DNA from: Phascolomyces articulosus
Taxonomy: Eukaryota; Mucoromycota; Mucoromycetes; Mucorales; Lichtheimiaceae
Reading direction: 5' to 3'
Assembly: GCA_025677815.1 (NCBI GenBank)
Contig: JAIXMP010000028.1
Location: 186,001-250,000, forward strand
DNA: 64,000 nucleotides
The notes under the pieces are model-generated. The model did not search any database and was not told the DNA's origin. It saw only the letters and a program-made list of their open reading frames with translations. Numbering within the stretch: the stretch's first letter is position 1; every line of letters begins with the position of its first letter. The position numbers and the translations under genes are program-made. Positions 37,659-50,556 of the stretch are shown piece after piece.

Positions 37659-37895
37659 ATGTTCATCATTGAAAACATTATCGATTTCTTTGATAGCGAT
37701 GTAATAACTCTGATATTACAATATAATTGGAAACATATCACTCAATGTACAACTAAAGAAAATTTGCTGAGTCTGCTATCTCTGTTTTTGCATCGTCTGG
37801 CGGCGACGCCAAGCCAGGAGCACGAGTACTTTTTTACAGCAATCAATAATACAATAAAGGACAAGGATAGTGATTTACTAAGTCAAAAAAGCTAA
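37659..37895 (+). other. Unassigned small open frame
   Basis: A 78-codon frame (MFIIENIIDFFDSDVITLIL...) with amphipathic Leu-rich content (LLSLLSLFLHRLAATP). Composition is more protein-like than neighbouring frames, but there is no domain, no clear partner exon and no conservation evidence. It may be a relic of an adaptor or F-box type protein. It is listed only because it lies in an otherwise empty stretch. Confidence 0.2.
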
Positions 37896-40003
37896 AGATT
37901 TATTTTTTCAAAAACACAGCTTTTATATAAGGCTATGTAGTGGCGTAGCAAGTGTAACATCTAATACTAAAAATATACTACAGGTCCATGGCGAGCACAA
38001 TCAGGGAGAAGATAGGTCAACTTATAGCAAAGAATGTAAGAGGAATTTTAATAATGAATAGAACAATATATTTACTAATGCTATAAGTATTAGTGTTATG
38101 TAGCAGACGATACATCGAGGTACCTTGATCAGTTTTGCTCGCTACTTAGATGTGGCCCATTTAAATTAATGTTTTCTTCAAAAGTTGTGATATCAATTTC
38201 AACCATATATATATTAGCAGTATATTATATATTAAATAGTAGTAGCTAGGGTTTGTTAGTATCACTATTCTTATGCTAAAAATACTGGTTATTCCTTCTT
38301 CTTGCCTATCTATTATCGGTATCCAAAAGCAAAAACCTTTAATCGTGACAAGTATTGGCTTCCTTAGCTATTCTTCAAAGTTAACTGTATTATTATTGAT
38401 TAGAGTAGCTTATACTCTCATAATAACATTGATCGTATCACTACTAACCCCGAACAATGGTGCATGTAAATATTGTAGATACCATTATTAGCCTTTTGTA
38501 TTAGTAAAAAAATAAAGAAGTAAATTACATAACGCATACATAGCCAACATATTTATATCCATCTGAAATAACAAACCTGACCCACTATATATACAGTATG
38601 CTGATCTCCAGAGATACTTATTCTTTTACCTCCCGAAATGTCTTTTTGCGCAATCCACCATCTAGATACCCTCGTCTATTATTATATAATGCACCATACT
38701 AAATAACACCTCTTTTTTAAGTTTTTTATTATAGAAATATCCTCATACAGAAAGTCCACTAGAACGTAAAATATGTAATAAGCTATTTATTCGTTTTTGA
38801 TTCACTACACATAATTTTGTCATTAATGCTAGGCCATCAACTGAAGAGTATCGGGGTTTGATGGAGAAAGTATTTATGCGAATAAGCGAATGGCTCGTGC
38901 TATGCTATCAGCTGGTAAACCACTATCGTAAACGTGATTCAACATTTTGAATATATGTTGCTGATGTCATTCATAGAATATGTTTTACGACTATCACAAG
39001 AAAATATGGTGCTACCTAATAAATATAAAATCTCCCAAAAACATTTCTTATGTTATGAAGCACTACTTGGAAAAATTGTTATCAAATGAAACTACTTCTA
39101 TATACTGCTAAAGTAAGTATGATTATTAAGCAATGCGCCCTTTATGTTTTATAAATAAATGGAGATTTCTGTTAATGTTGTATAGTGGCTGATGTTGTTA
39201 CAAATGTGGTACTCAACTCAAGATCCGTAGCACCCATACTACTTGGCATGAATTAGCCCCACTACTATTATTATCATAAATTGTTATCTATTTTAAAGGC
39301 AACCCGCAGTAGAAGTCGGGTAAAATTCGGTCCTTTATTTAAAATTTATTATAATCTGGTTGTTATATACTTGCGCCGATCTTTAATATGTTACAACCAA
39401 TCGATCGATCATTCCTTGTCATGTACGAGGAGTTTTCATAAAGACAAACCTGATTTTATTTGAATCTGTAAATTAATTGGCTGGTTCTTTTTTTTTCGAT
39501 TTTCGACAACTGCATATTCTTGCATTATGCGGCTAAATATTTTTGTACAACATTGATTGTCCTTGGCCTTGGCCAGAAAGACAAAAGACCTTTTTTTCAG
39601 GTAGTCTATTGAAGTAATGAGGTCATATGGTAATGAGCAAAGCCCTAAATGTGTATATATATCACTAAACGTGTGCACTGACGGTAAAATAATACATTTA
39701 TATTCTCATCTACTTTTTATATTTGGTCCCCTTGAAATTTTGATATTCAAAAGTATATAAACTAGTTGTGTGCAGAAGTCTTGCATGTCATTCCCCCTCA
39801 ACGAATATTTTTTTACCCGAGTATTTCCAGACTAAAACATTCCGCTTTTGTTTTCTCTTTTTTTTTTTTTATTTTCTTTTTCTTTTTATAATATAGAAAA
39901 GTGACAAGACCAATCAAGCAAGTGGATAAATAACTCGAGTGGCCATAGACACTCAGAAAAAAAACAAACAAACCACGAGTTGATTATATAAACAAACAAC
40001 GAT
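37896..40003. other. Gene-free stretch
   Basis: AT-rich spacer between the foldback region and the MBOAT gene. The last 200 bases have pyrimidine-rich tracts (39,845-39,890), typical of a fungal promoter/leader. No gene seen. Confidence 0.6.
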
Positions 40004-41230
40004 ATGCATTGTATCACCTACACGATTTTGGCTCTCACACCTTCGTTTTTATTTTGTTGGGCAGCACTTCCAGTCGATCGTCCAAGTCATATACAACATT
40101 GGCTATTGACATTAATATTTGTTGCCAATCTCTCCATTCCGCTTTATTTTGCTGGATCGTATGATTTGACATGGGGTATGGTGACAGGAGTGTGGGCATG
40201 GGCTAATGGTCTCAAAATGGCAGTTTGGTTATTCTGCATGCCACAAGAAGAACGAAGGAAACGACCATTTTTTGGTACCTTATTTTATTGGCGTGAACGA
40301 CCCACAGCGAATAAACCAAAAAAGAACATGGTAGAAGTAGTTGAACCTGACGATAAACAAAAATTACAGCAAAAAAAACCGGCCAGCAAATTATCGCTCT
40401 CTAACGCCATTGCTTGTTATTTACGCGACCAGTGTATATTCGACCTTATGGATATTCTTATTACATGGATTGATGGCCATCAACAATCCATTGTTGTCTT
40501 TGAACAAGCTGTACGGATGTTATTATTTCAAACGCCCGCTATCTCTATCGGATGGTCTACAGTTTTGACTAGTTTGGCATTATGCACCTTATTTTCCATT
40601 TATTTACAACTTCAACTCCAAATCACCTATTCCGTATTTGTGATGGTCTTTAGTGTGGTGGATCAAGTTCTTCCTTATGTGGGTATTCAGGCGAAATGGA
40701 TGGATGCAGTGAAAATATATTTGGAGGAGGCAGGTACGATGGCACCCGCATTTGAATCACCATGGGAAGCAACAAGTTTACGGGATTATTGGAGTAATCG
40801 ATGGCATCAATTTTACAATACTTGTTTTGTACGCCTCGCATTTCTACCACTACGACGTCTTTGTGGTAATGTGAAGATATTACGTCGTACGATCCCAGTA
40901 TGGGGTGTTTTTGCGTTATCTGGTTTGATGCATGAATACTTTTTATATTGTACTACTGGACCTAGTATTTATTTTTATGGTGGTGCAGGTGGGTGGCAAA
41001 TGTTGTTCTTTTTATTACAACCCATTGGGATCCATATTGGTGATACGATCTTTAGACCTGGCTGGCCAGGACGTCTCTTTGCCATTGGATGGATGGTTAT
41101 GTTATCCCATATGTTTGTAGTGCCTTATTTTCTCAGTAATTATTTTGAAGTGGTTCAAGTGCGGATTTTACCCGTTATTTTCAAGTTTCTATATACCTAT
41201 CGTCCAACTTTGATGAATAATGTCTTTTGA
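40004..41230 (+). CDS. MBOAT-family acyltransferase, wax-synthase-like
   Basis: A single-exon gene of 408 residues starting MHCITYTILALTPSFLF. Wax synthase-type MBOAT enzymes esterify acyl-CoA to alcohol or sterol acceptors in the ER membrane. Seen: about eight hydrophobic segments; a charged loop at about 88-130 (Lys-rich, KPKKNMVEVVEPDDKQK); the MBOAT_2-like signature SLRDYWSNRWHQFYN (about 266-280); and the catalytic-type His310 in ALSGLMHEYFLY, followed by helices with FFLLQPIGIHIGD. The W-x-x-FW-x-R-W-H-Q pattern plus H-E-Y identifies the wax synthase/sesquiterpene-acetyltransferase clade rather than DGAT1. The natural acceptor is unknown. Convergent or divergent partners are more than 1.5 kb away. 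Confidence 0.9.
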   Translation: MHCITYTILALTPSFLFCWAALPVDRPSHIQHWLLTLIFVANLSIPLYFAGSYDLTWGMVTGVWAWANGLKMAVWLFCMPQEERRKRPFFGTLFYWRERPTANKPKKNMVEVVEPDDKQKLQQKKPASKLSLSNAIACYLRDQCIFDLMDILITWIDGHQQSIVVFEQAVRMLLFQTPAISIGWSTVLTSLALCTLFSIYLQLQLQITYSVFVMVFSVVDQVLPYVGIQAKWMDAVKIYLEEAGTMAPAFESPWEATSLRDYWSNRWHQFYNTCFVRLAFLPLRRLCGNVKILRRTIPVWGVFALSGLMHEYFLYCTTGPSIYFYGGAGGWQMLFFLLQPIGIHIGDTIFRPGWPGRLFAIGWMVMLSHMFVVPYFLSNYFEVVQVRILPVIFKFLYTYRPTLMNNVF

Positions 41231-42770
41231 AAAGAAGCCATTATTTAAGTGTATCTTTTTTTTTTCCTTCTTAAATTGACCTCCTCTTTACACTACGAAT
41301 GTTTTTTTCGTTCCGCCCCTTTCATCTCCTGTCATTCCCATCATTACCAACCCCTGCAGCTTTCATGATTTATTATAGATAGATTGTTTCATTTTTATTA
41401 TTTATTGGAAAAAAAAACTTGTTATATATACCTAGAAAAGAATTTTTTCTTTAAACAATTAGTAGTATTTATTATATTCAGTCATAAATATAACTGATAT
41501 ATGACTTCAAATGTGACAATGAATTAGTCCATATCCTGGGATTTTATGTAGTTAGTGTTGTTTTGTTTTCTTATATACAAACATGCAAAGTATTCAATTT
41601 ACAACTGCATATGATTATATACCAAAAAAAAAAATCCTGCTGTTGATAGTAGTGGTAATACATACATAACATATACCATGTTTATCACCATCTTATATCA
41701 TTCTATTAGTAGACAACGAAATACTTAACGTTTTGTTTACAAGTTATATGTTAATTACGCCGATTTACCAAATAAACCAGCAAAACCGGAACAAGCATGG
41801 CAGCGATAAAAAGCGGCCATGTAATAATTGTGTTGTTCGCTTTATTATATTTATACAGCTTAATGAAATAATGTGAATTCTGATTATCTTCTATTTTAGT
41901 GCATACCATAGTGCTCACAAGTCCACGCGTCAGGATGAATAATAATAATAAAAAAACTTAAAATTTCATTATAAAATACTATAATAAAATGCAACAACCA
42001 CCAAATAACAAATATCATATGCACTTTTATTTGTTGTTTGTACGACAAAATACCAATCCGATATTATGTATCTTGATTCTCTTTTTCGTCGATCCTTTTT
42101 TATTTTAGTTACAGCATATATAAAAAGATGATCTTGTCAATCTAAATAATAACACACACTAAAAATTCGTGCTAAAGTTTTTTAATGGCAGGACAGTAAT
42201 CCGAAACATTGTTGTTGTTGCTTCTAACAAGTTTATATTTATTGTACTTATTTTTGTTGGCGTTCTTTTCAACTGAACATAATCAACCAAAACCTTGTAC
42301 TAGACGTTTAATTATGCAAGATATATATATAGCTGAATAATAAATTCCCTAAAATAAAAAAAACCTTTTATATTGGCAATCTAACAATCGAACATAAGTA
42401 ATATAGATATATATACCCCATCTCTATAAGAAAATACATAAAAAAATGAGTTGCTATAATGCTTTTTATTTGTCGGAAAAAAGAAACTGCATGACTTTTA
42501 TTCTAGATATTTACCAAAGCAATAAGTTTATGTATGCGCGTTCTATTTATACATGCCATGTAAGGTTTTAGTTCTATAGAAAAAAATAATAATAACAGAA
42601 AGGGCGCAGGTATTGTTTCCATTTGTTTACAAAGTTTCCGGAGCTAACTTACTTCATAATGAAAATAAGAATAAGAATAATGACCGTTCTTTTTACATTT
42701 TGTTGAAGGTCTTGGCAAGTCCCGTTTCTTTTTCTCTTTTTTTTTCTCTCTTTCTATATATTATACATAA
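41231..42770. other. Gene-free stretch
   Basis: The 3' flank of the MBOAT gene and the promoter side of the LEA2-like gene. The last 70 bases before 42771 are a pyrimidine-rich leader. Otherwise AT-rich with nothing recognisable. Confidence 0.6.
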
Positions 42771-43919
42771 ATGGCAACTACTTCTTCGCCTTCTCCTCCA
42801 TCTTCACCACCACAACCACCTCGACATGCACCTATCACATATTATGTACCACCAGAATATCCCAGCGAAGTTCATTCAACAACACCTCAAGGTATATATA
42901 TCTATAATCCATTTATAGGTTGTAAAGTATATATAAAGTAAGATATAACAACTAAGAAATAAAAAAATTATAAAAACCTTTTTTTAAAAAAAGAAAAGGG
43001 ATTGCCACCACAACCATCCTATGGACGACAGCGACAACAAGAAGAAGGATTATATTCATCATCAGAAAAACAACAACGACCTCCATTAACAGAACGAAAT
43101 AAATGTGTACGATGTTTATGTTGTGCCTGTTGTTTGCCCGTCTGGGCAAGATGGATTCTATGGTTTATTATTATTGCCGTTATTATAATCATCATCGTCT
43201 TTGCAGTCTTATTTGCAACATTTACCATGCCAACCATGGATTTTGCGGGCGTGACAAGTTCACCTACAAATCAATCTGAAGTCTCTTTTAATGGCCATGT
43301 GCTAAATTTCAATTTTGGACTATCGATAAACATACAAAATCCTAATGTTCTTGGTATTGATTTGTCACAGATAAATGCAACTGTGAGTAATTATATAATA
43401 TTTCTTATATATATGTTTTATCAGAGAGAAGAAGAAAAAATGTACGCTAATAAAACAAAATAAATGTTTGTATTATTAGGCATACTATCCTGACTATTCA
43501 AGTACATCTGGCAAATTAACGTTAGGAGGTGGATATTTGGATCATTATTATGTTGAACCGCATAGCGATAAGAATATGACATTTCCATTTGCCATTCAAT
43601 ATGATCCATTCTCAAGTTCACATACAACTATTTTGAATATATTGATTGAAAAATGTGGATTAACGGGTGGTGAAGCACAGGATTTGACGGTGGATTATAC
43701 AATTACTTTGGCTGCCAAAGTATTATTTGTCACAGTGCATCCAACTATAGCTTCTTCTGCAAGTTTCAAATGTCCACTCACACAGGTATTATAAAGCAAA
43801 AATTCTTTTTATGTTCGAAATATTTACAAAATGGTATTGACTCTATATTACGTTACACTATTTAGGGACAAGGATTACCTGGTCTTGGGTCATCATTAGG
43901 AGGGTTTTTAGGTGGATAG
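42771..43919 (+). CDS. LEA2-like single-pass membrane protein
   Basis: Four exons: 42771-42891, 42994-43382, 43480-43785 and 43866-43919, phase-consistent, 289 residues. Layout: a Pro-rich cytosolic N-terminus (SPSPPSSPPQPP); a Cys cluster CVRCLCCACCLPVW, which looks palmitoylatable; one transmembrane helix (WILWFIIIAVIIIIIVFAVL); then a beta-sandwich-like lumenal or extracellular domain (FNFGLSINIQNPNVLGIDLS...ITLAAKVLFVTVHP) that ends Gly/Leu-rich. The order Cys cluster, TM, LEA14-like domain resembles fungal LEA2/Tag1-type proteins and plant NDR1/HIN1-like proteins. The exon 1/2 join uses the acceptor at 42992-42993, since the more obvious AG at 42997-42998 breaks the frame. Function is probably lipid or vacuole-membrane related, which is inference. 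Confidence 0.8.
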
Positions 43920-44476
43920 ATTCTTCTTTCATATATGTATATATTTGTTTAGAAAATAGGAAGAAAGAAAATGTCACATTCTCTCTCTTTCCCTCTTGTA
44001 TGGGTTTCAATGTAGTATTCACCAGATGTACAGTTTTTTCATGATTCATATATAAAATAAAGTTTACTAAAAGTGTGTATTGTTAAATTGAAATAAACTT
44101 TGGAAGAGACATGTTTTTCTCTGTAACTGATAACTTGGATTCATAGGTTCGTGTGTGCATGATATCATCACCATTGTCATACACACCCTCCCTGATTTAA
44201 TAGGATATGCTCTTTTTTTGAAGGTTGGGTTTGTAAATTTAATATATCATAAAAAGAAAGGAACAACAAATAACTAATTAAAAAAACAGAAAGAAAACTT
44301 TTTTATAAGGTACTAAACATCCTATATGTATTGTTTGTGTGTATGATTGTATGCGTATATATGTAATGATAAATAAGTTCAGAAGCAAGAAAAAAAAATA
44401 GGATCAACGAAGGTTAAGTGAGGATGGATAGATCAATGGAGGGAAAGTAGTACTTGTATTATTATATCTAAAATCT
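43920..44476. other. Convergent intergenic region
   Basis: Lies between the 3' ends of the LEA2-like gene (plus) and THR4 (minus). AATAAA-like signals occur on the plus side (ATAAAATAAAG near 44,053). There is no gene. Confidence 0.5.
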
Positions 44477-46196
44477 CTAAAATTCAATTCCTTCACCACG
44501 TAATTCACGTTCAATAACTTCCATTACAAGGTTAGGATCAGCACGTTCAACAGGAACAACCTTACGTTCCTTATCCAACAAACCATGGAATTCTTTAGGC
44601 AAGACATCCTTTTGGAAATCAAAACCAGAAACGGTCTTAAGAGCAGTCTCAACAGCTTCAGAGAACTTAGCAGGATGAGCAGTGGCAAGGCATACCATGA
44701 TTTCCTTACCCTTGGGGTAAGCAACCAATTGATCACGCTTGGTAACTTGTTCAGCGGCAGTAACACCAACGGAAGTATGGGGATCAAGGACATAGGATGT
44801 TTGACCAGGCTTATCATAGAATTCACGGATGGTATCCAAAGTTTCCTTATCTGTGACCATGGCAGCATCAAAGATCTTGCGAGCATTCAATACAACATCA
44901 TTGCTGACCTTGAAGCTACCTTGTTCCTTAAGTTGTTGCATCCAAGTAGCCACCGTTTGACCTGCTTCATCACACAATTGTTCATTCAATGCAGTATCCA
45001 CAGAGGCAATTTCGGCCTTACCACCATCCTTTTCAGCATCACGTGCCAAGTACCACAACAAGCGTTCAAAGTTGGAAGACACCAAAATATCCATAGCAGG
45101 AGACAAAGTTTCCTTGACATTACCATCAGCACCAGTTTGTTTTTCATAAGCGCTGCTTTCAAAGAATCGGTAAAGAATATCGTTTTCGTTGGTAGCAACA
45201 ATCAATTTGTTGGTAGGTAAGCCCATACGATAAGCATAGTAACCAGCCAAAATATCACCAAAGTTACCAGTAGGTACGGAAAAGTCAAAGTTGACTTGAT
45301 CAGCTTCACTTGAAGCAGGATCAATGTTGAGTTGACGCAAGAGGGTAAAGTAGGCATTGAAATAGTAGACAGTTTGTGCAAGGATACGAGCCCAGTTGAT
45401 CGAATTGACAGCACCAAGATGATGGCGGCTGTTGAATTCCTTGTTGCCAAACAAGTTCTTGACAATATCTTGACAATCATCAAATGTGCCTTCAACAGAC
45501 AAGTTATGAACGTTCTTGTCAAGCACAGTGGTCATTTGAGCTTCTTGAATAGGACTTACACGACCGTGGGGATGAAGAATGAAAACCGACACGTTCTTCT
45601 TGTTGCGAAGACCGTAAATGGCAGCACTAAAGTTACATATAATTTTAGTAAAATCCTTCTTCCTCATCGCTCATTTATTTATTGTTTATAATCCATCCTA
45701 TCGTGATATAAGATTATTATTATTATTATTACCTGCCAGTATCACCAGAAGTAGCACCTACGACAGTAAGACGATGGGTATTGCCGGATGTATCTTGACG
45801 ATTGCGACGTTCCAAAAAGTATTCAAATAAATTACCTACGAACTGCAGGGCAACGTCCTTGAAAGCAAAAGTAGGACCATGGAACAATTCAAGAACATAA
45901 AGACCATCGCGGATCTTGGCCAATGGAGTGACTTCCTCGTGACGGAAAGTAGCATAGGATCGTTGGACCAAATCCTTAAGATCGGAACGAGGCATTTCGG
46001 ATTCATCAATAAACAAGCTCAAGATCTCGACAGCAAGTTCTTGGAAGCTAAGCTTAGACCAGTTTTGGCGCCAGTTGGCGGGTAAAACAGGAATATGGTG
46101 AGGAATGAACAAACCGCCATCGGGTGACAAACCGGTCATGACGGTTTCTTCGAAAGAATAGTCTTTAGCTTGGCCACGGGTCGATCGGTACTTCAT
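44477..46196 (-). CDS. THR4: Threonine synthase
   Basis: Converts O-phosphohomoserine to threonine and phosphate with pyridoxal phosphate, the last step of threonine synthesis, in the cytosol. Two exons, 46196-45733 and 45626-44477, separated by a 106-nt intron (GTAATA...TAG), give 537 residues, the usual fungal length. The N-terminal domain has MKYRSTRGQAKDYSFEETVM and GLSPDGGLFIPHHIP. Lys113 in LFHGPTFAFKDVALQF is the PLP-binding lysine. VVGATSGDTGSAAIYGLR and SVPTGNFGDILAGYYA are phosphate/PLP loops. VLDPHTSVGVTAAEQ lies in the C-terminal part. All hallmark motifs are present and there are no lesions. It is divergent neither with CAF120 nor with LEA2; it simply follows CAF120 on the same strand. 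Confidence 0.97.
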
Positions 46197-46424
46197 TGTA
46201 TCTATGCGTGTTTTTGGATATAGTGAAAAGAAAAGAAGAAAAAAAAGATCACTGGAAATAGAAAAATTCGGATTTGAGTGGCAGCGATGGTGAGTGACTC
46301 ATTCAGTCGATCTGATTTGATGCAAGGGAATATAAAAAGAAGTTCCGCTTTTCTGTATATAACAGAAATTCCCATCTTTTGAGAGAGATTGATGCTGATG
46401 CTGATAGATGATAAGGATGTCTCG

Positions 46425-46455
<31 letters not shown>

Positions 46456-46808
46456 CTTATAGTTTAATCCACTATATAGAGATATCTCTAACTAATCAAA
46501 GATTGCTTGTATACAATTGATTTTTAGTATTTTCACAATAAATTCATAGAAATAAATAGAATGGAAAGTAGTTTCTGTAAAAGGTGATGGATATGAATCC
46601 ATTCAGATGCTTTAGTGTTTTTTTTTCATGAAAATAAAAATTAATTAAATGATATATATTGTGACAAAGAGAAAAGAGAAATATAAAAAAAAAAGAGAAA
46701 GAGAAGCAGAAAAAGAGGAAGATGAGGGGAGATATAAGAAAGAAAAGGTACTGGATGTTGTTATTGTAATATGGTGATGTATAGTGTTTTTTTTATGCAA
46801 AATAGTGT
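46197..46808. other. Spacer with (TA)12 microsatellite
   Basis: Lies between the THR4 start and the CAF120 3' end. It holds a perfect TA dinucleotide tract at 46427-46450 and purine-rich runs near 46,670-46,750. There is no gene. Confidence 0.6.
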
Positions 46809-49800
46809 TTAATTTTTCTGGCGTTGATGCGATTTATTGTGGCTGCCAGCGCCAAGTGGCACATCATCATCTTCATCTTCTTCTTCTCTAATTCCTTGAT
46901 TGCCCTGTTGCTGTCCGCTATTAAATTGTTGATTATTATATCCATTATTCCACATATTATACATCATCATGTTAGGAGGCATCATTGACATTCTTGGATC
47001 CATCATGGGAGGCATCATCATGGAGGCATGTTGATTATGGTTTCCACCATTACTGGTACCACCCATCATATTGGGAGGCATCATGGACATACGTGGATCC
47101 ATCATTTGTGGCATCATCATAGATGCGTGTGGGTTATTGCTACTGCCGCCATTACCACCACCCATCATATTAGGTGTCATCATGGACATGCGTGGGTCCA
47201 TCATCATTGGAGGCATCATCATCATGGAAGCATGAGCATTATTACCGCCACCCATCATATTAGGAGGCATCATTGACATACGAGGATCCATCATGCCCAT
47301 ACCCATGCCCATTCCCATATTCATCATTGGATTCTATAGAATAAAAATATAAATCAATCATATAAGGTCATAAATGAATGAATGAAAAAAGGGATTTATC
47401 TTTACTTACCATCATGGCTTGTTGACGTTGTTCCATCATATATCGTTCACGCTCCATCATTTGTTCTCTATCAGAATTCAGCAAACGGCCCTTGTTTTGG
47501 TCCTTCTTCTCACTTTCAATTTGAGAAATCATACCCACTAATCCAGCACGAGGAGCACCTTGTTTTTGTGCCAATTGGACCAGTGGTTGACCTGTTGCTT
47601 TGGCATATTCTGCTTGATCACGGATAGAAGCTTGTTCTTGTTTGGCTGCCCCCAACAAACTATGAGGATTAGCAAATTCTTCGCCCAATTGTGGAATGAC
47701 AGGACCATCTTCATCAATTATAGGTTGGCCACGAGCAAGGTTGTTTTGTTGTTGTTGTTGATAATAATATTGTTCGTATTGATTATACATTTGAGGATCC
47801 ATGTCGTAAGGTTGTTGTTGCTGCATAGGAGGCATAGCGCTGGCACGATGTAATTCAGGGGTACTAGCACTTTGTGGCAATGATTGTTGTTGTGTTTGTT
47901 GTGGCCATCGAGATTTGGGTCTATGAGGTATGTATTGTTCCGTACTACTAGCATCATCGTCTGAATCTTCTGAATCACTTTGTTCACTTTCTTCATCCGA
48001 TGCACTAATACTGGGTCGTGGACCCACCTTTTGTAAATGAGCCACCTTTCTTCCTTCATCTTCCGTTTCACTATCCTCGTCCTCTTCACTATCAGATCCA
48101 CGTTTCTTGGCAACTTTCTTTCCTTTCTTATCCGCAGCGACAGGTGGGGTATAATCATCATCATCGTCATCCGATGACAATGATTTGTCATCATTGCTTG
48201 ATCGTTTTTCTGTCTTTAGTTTCTTATCAGTGGCTTCTTGTACAGATTCAAGTAAACTGGACGAGTCGGTCTTGATTTCGGGAATAGATAGGGTACTTGT
48301 TGAATTAGCCATTTTGTTTACTAGTGAGGATTGAGGTGATGTAGGTGACACACTACGATGGGTAGTTGGTTTCTTGGATGATGATCCACCAAATACAGAA
48401 TCATCGTCACTATCACTATCGTCATCATCATCATCTTCTTCTTCTTCACTTTCGTCGCTTGCATAAATGACCTTGCCAGATTGACTTCGTGGAGGCATGG
48501 TGGATTGACGTTGTTGCTGAGGTGGCTGTTGTTGTTGTGATAAATACTGTTGCTGTTGCTGAGCATGGAACTGTTGCTGTTGTTGAGGTGGGAATGGTTG
48601 CATTGGACGCTGCTGCTGCTGTTGTTGCATCATACCAGGATGGCCCATAGGATGCATGGATCCACGAGCATTGGAACCTCCATAAGGCATACCATTATTC
48701 ATCATCATGGTACCACGAGGATTCGATATGGACTCTGGATCGGCAGAAACAGTACGTTGACGTGGTTGACGAAGATTACCATTGTTTGCTTGAGCAATTT
48801 GCGGCATACTGTTCGTTCTTGGACCCATACCCCCACTTCCTGGAATTTGAGGACCATTAGGCATACCAGGTTGTCGGTTGATAATTTGTTGCTTGAGTTT
48901 GGTAGCAATTATTTGCGTCAAGATGGCTCTGTTCTTGGACATATCATCTTGTCGTATATCTAAATGTTCCAATTCATCCACTTCAAGGAAAAGACGATCG
49001 CCCGATACCATTTCACCAAAATTAAGTGCCCCTGGGTTAGTAGGATCTCGAATCAATTGGGATGGACGCCCATAAAGCTTGAATACGTCAAAAACACCCA
49101 CAAGCCATTGGACAAGTTCGATGGTATTGGAAGTCATCATAAGGACACTGGTAGCATTGGCCGACGAAGGAGTTGTTGCGGCACCAGCAGCAGCTCCATC
49201 TACACTACCACCCTCTCCTTGTTGCACGGCTTCTTCTTCACTTGCAATACGACCATCCACCTTGAGTAAGGTCACCATATCAATGAGTTGAGGAGTTTCA
49301 GGATATACGGTGTAAGCTTGAGACACATTCACCAAAGTCATGATGGGATGCTTTGCCTTTTTTGATTCATAAAACATAATATGACCTTGGGAGGGTACGG
49401 ATTTTTTCCCAAACAACTTTTTCTCATTCTTTCGGTCCGATGCCACTACCCAATATTTTTGCCATTCACCAATACCGGAGAATCGTACTTGAACAAACCC
49501 TTCCATCTTGGATTTCGATTTTGCCAACAAATCCTCATCTGTTTCGCTGTCATCATCGTCATCGGTTTGTATATTTTTGTTACGCATAATGAACTTTTTG
49601 GTATAGATTTCATGGACACGGGTACCTTCAAAACAGGACAATCGGATAGCACGTACCCATCGTTCCAATTCGGTATTACGATCCGTTTCACCTGTATTAT
49701 CATCCACATATTCAAACAAATAACGACTCGATCCACCGGTACGTAACGAGATCATACCATGCTCATTCAATTCGACGGTTGTAGCATCCGAAATGTTGAC

Positions 49801-50556
49801 GTAATGGGGCATCACATCGCCTTCTCCTGGTTGATCCGCATCCCACAAGGTTAAAACAGGTCCTGCTAATTCAACATAGGATCGAATCCATGTTTCATCT
49901 CCGCTGGTACGCTTATTGTCTGCTTTGCGATAAAGATAACCTTCATTATACACTTTCCATTGATACTGCTCGTAAAGTCGTTGGATATTTTGTAAGTCAG
50001 GAGGTAATGCCATAGCAGCAGCTGAATTATTGAGTGGATCGGCTTTGATAAAACGTGCAGGTCGATTGGAATTAATTTGAACAGCAGCTTGGTTTCTATA
50101 AGAAACAGGTCGAGCCACACTTGCAGCTTCAGCTGGTTCAAAATAAGGTTGCTGTTGTTGTTCTTCATGCATTTGTAGTAATGTCTGTTTGGGTGGAGGT
50201 GGAGGTCCATTAGGGCCACCAGGACCTCCAACAGTAGGAGCAGCGGCAGCCATACCTCCACCTAATGGTCTATCATCGTCTTCGTCATATACTTCATTAT
50301 CCTGCCACATGACACCATCAACAGCAATACCCGGTGTTGTATATTGTTGTTGTTGCTGTTGTTCTTGGTGATAGGGTTCTTGATGATATTGCTCCTGAGG
50401 AGGATACTGTTGTTGTTGTTGCTGCTGCTGTGAATAATCGTAATCAAAGTTACCATCGTGATGAGGTGGTGGTGGTGGTAAAGGTAGTTCTCGGTCACTA
50501 CCAGGATTGTTATGATGTTCCGAGATTTTCAGGTTTTGAAACCCATAGTCAGTCAT
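46809..50556 (-). CDS. CAF120: CCR4-NOT-associated PH-domain protein Caf120/Skg3-like
   Basis: Two exons, 50556-47410 and 47333-46809 (76-nt intron GTAAGT...TAG), give 1223 residues. Caf120 associates with the CCR4-NOT deadenylation/transcription complex. The N-terminus is Gln/Pro-rich (two poly-Gln tracts near 50,345 and 50,410). A conserved lead-in QRLYEQYQWKVYNEGYLYRK opens the first PH domain (about 200-315). A second PH-like region follows (about 345-480; EGFVQVRFSGIGEWQKYWVV). Then comes a conserved DPTNPGALNFGEMVSGDRLF block, and after it long disordered segments with acidic Ser/Asp runs and poly-Gln. The final exon encodes a Met-rich tandem repeat. Identification rests on PH architecture and the conserved blocks. 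The Met-rich tail is unusual. Confidence 0.88.
46950..47310 (-). repeat. Met-rich tandem repeat in the CAF120 C-terminus
   Basis: Four imperfect units encode MMDPRMSMMPPNMM followed by a Gly/Asn/Ser spacer and HASMMM. Unit length varies through the spacer, as expected of slippage in a coding minisatellite. On the plus strand the same DNA reads as His/Ile-rich frames, which I treat as shadows. Confidence 0.85.

Noticed and set aside
44585..45220. 211-codon plus-strand frame inside THR4
   Set aside because: Antisense to conserved threonine synthase motifs; no family signal of its own.
46427..46450. TA tract as a possible origin or transposon end
   Set aside because: A simple (TA)12 microsatellite with no inverted repeat or duplication around it.
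47028..47276. His-rich plus-strand frame (HHGHTWIHHLWHHH...)
   Set aside because: It is the complement of the Met-rich CAF120 repeat, so the metal-binding look is an artefact.
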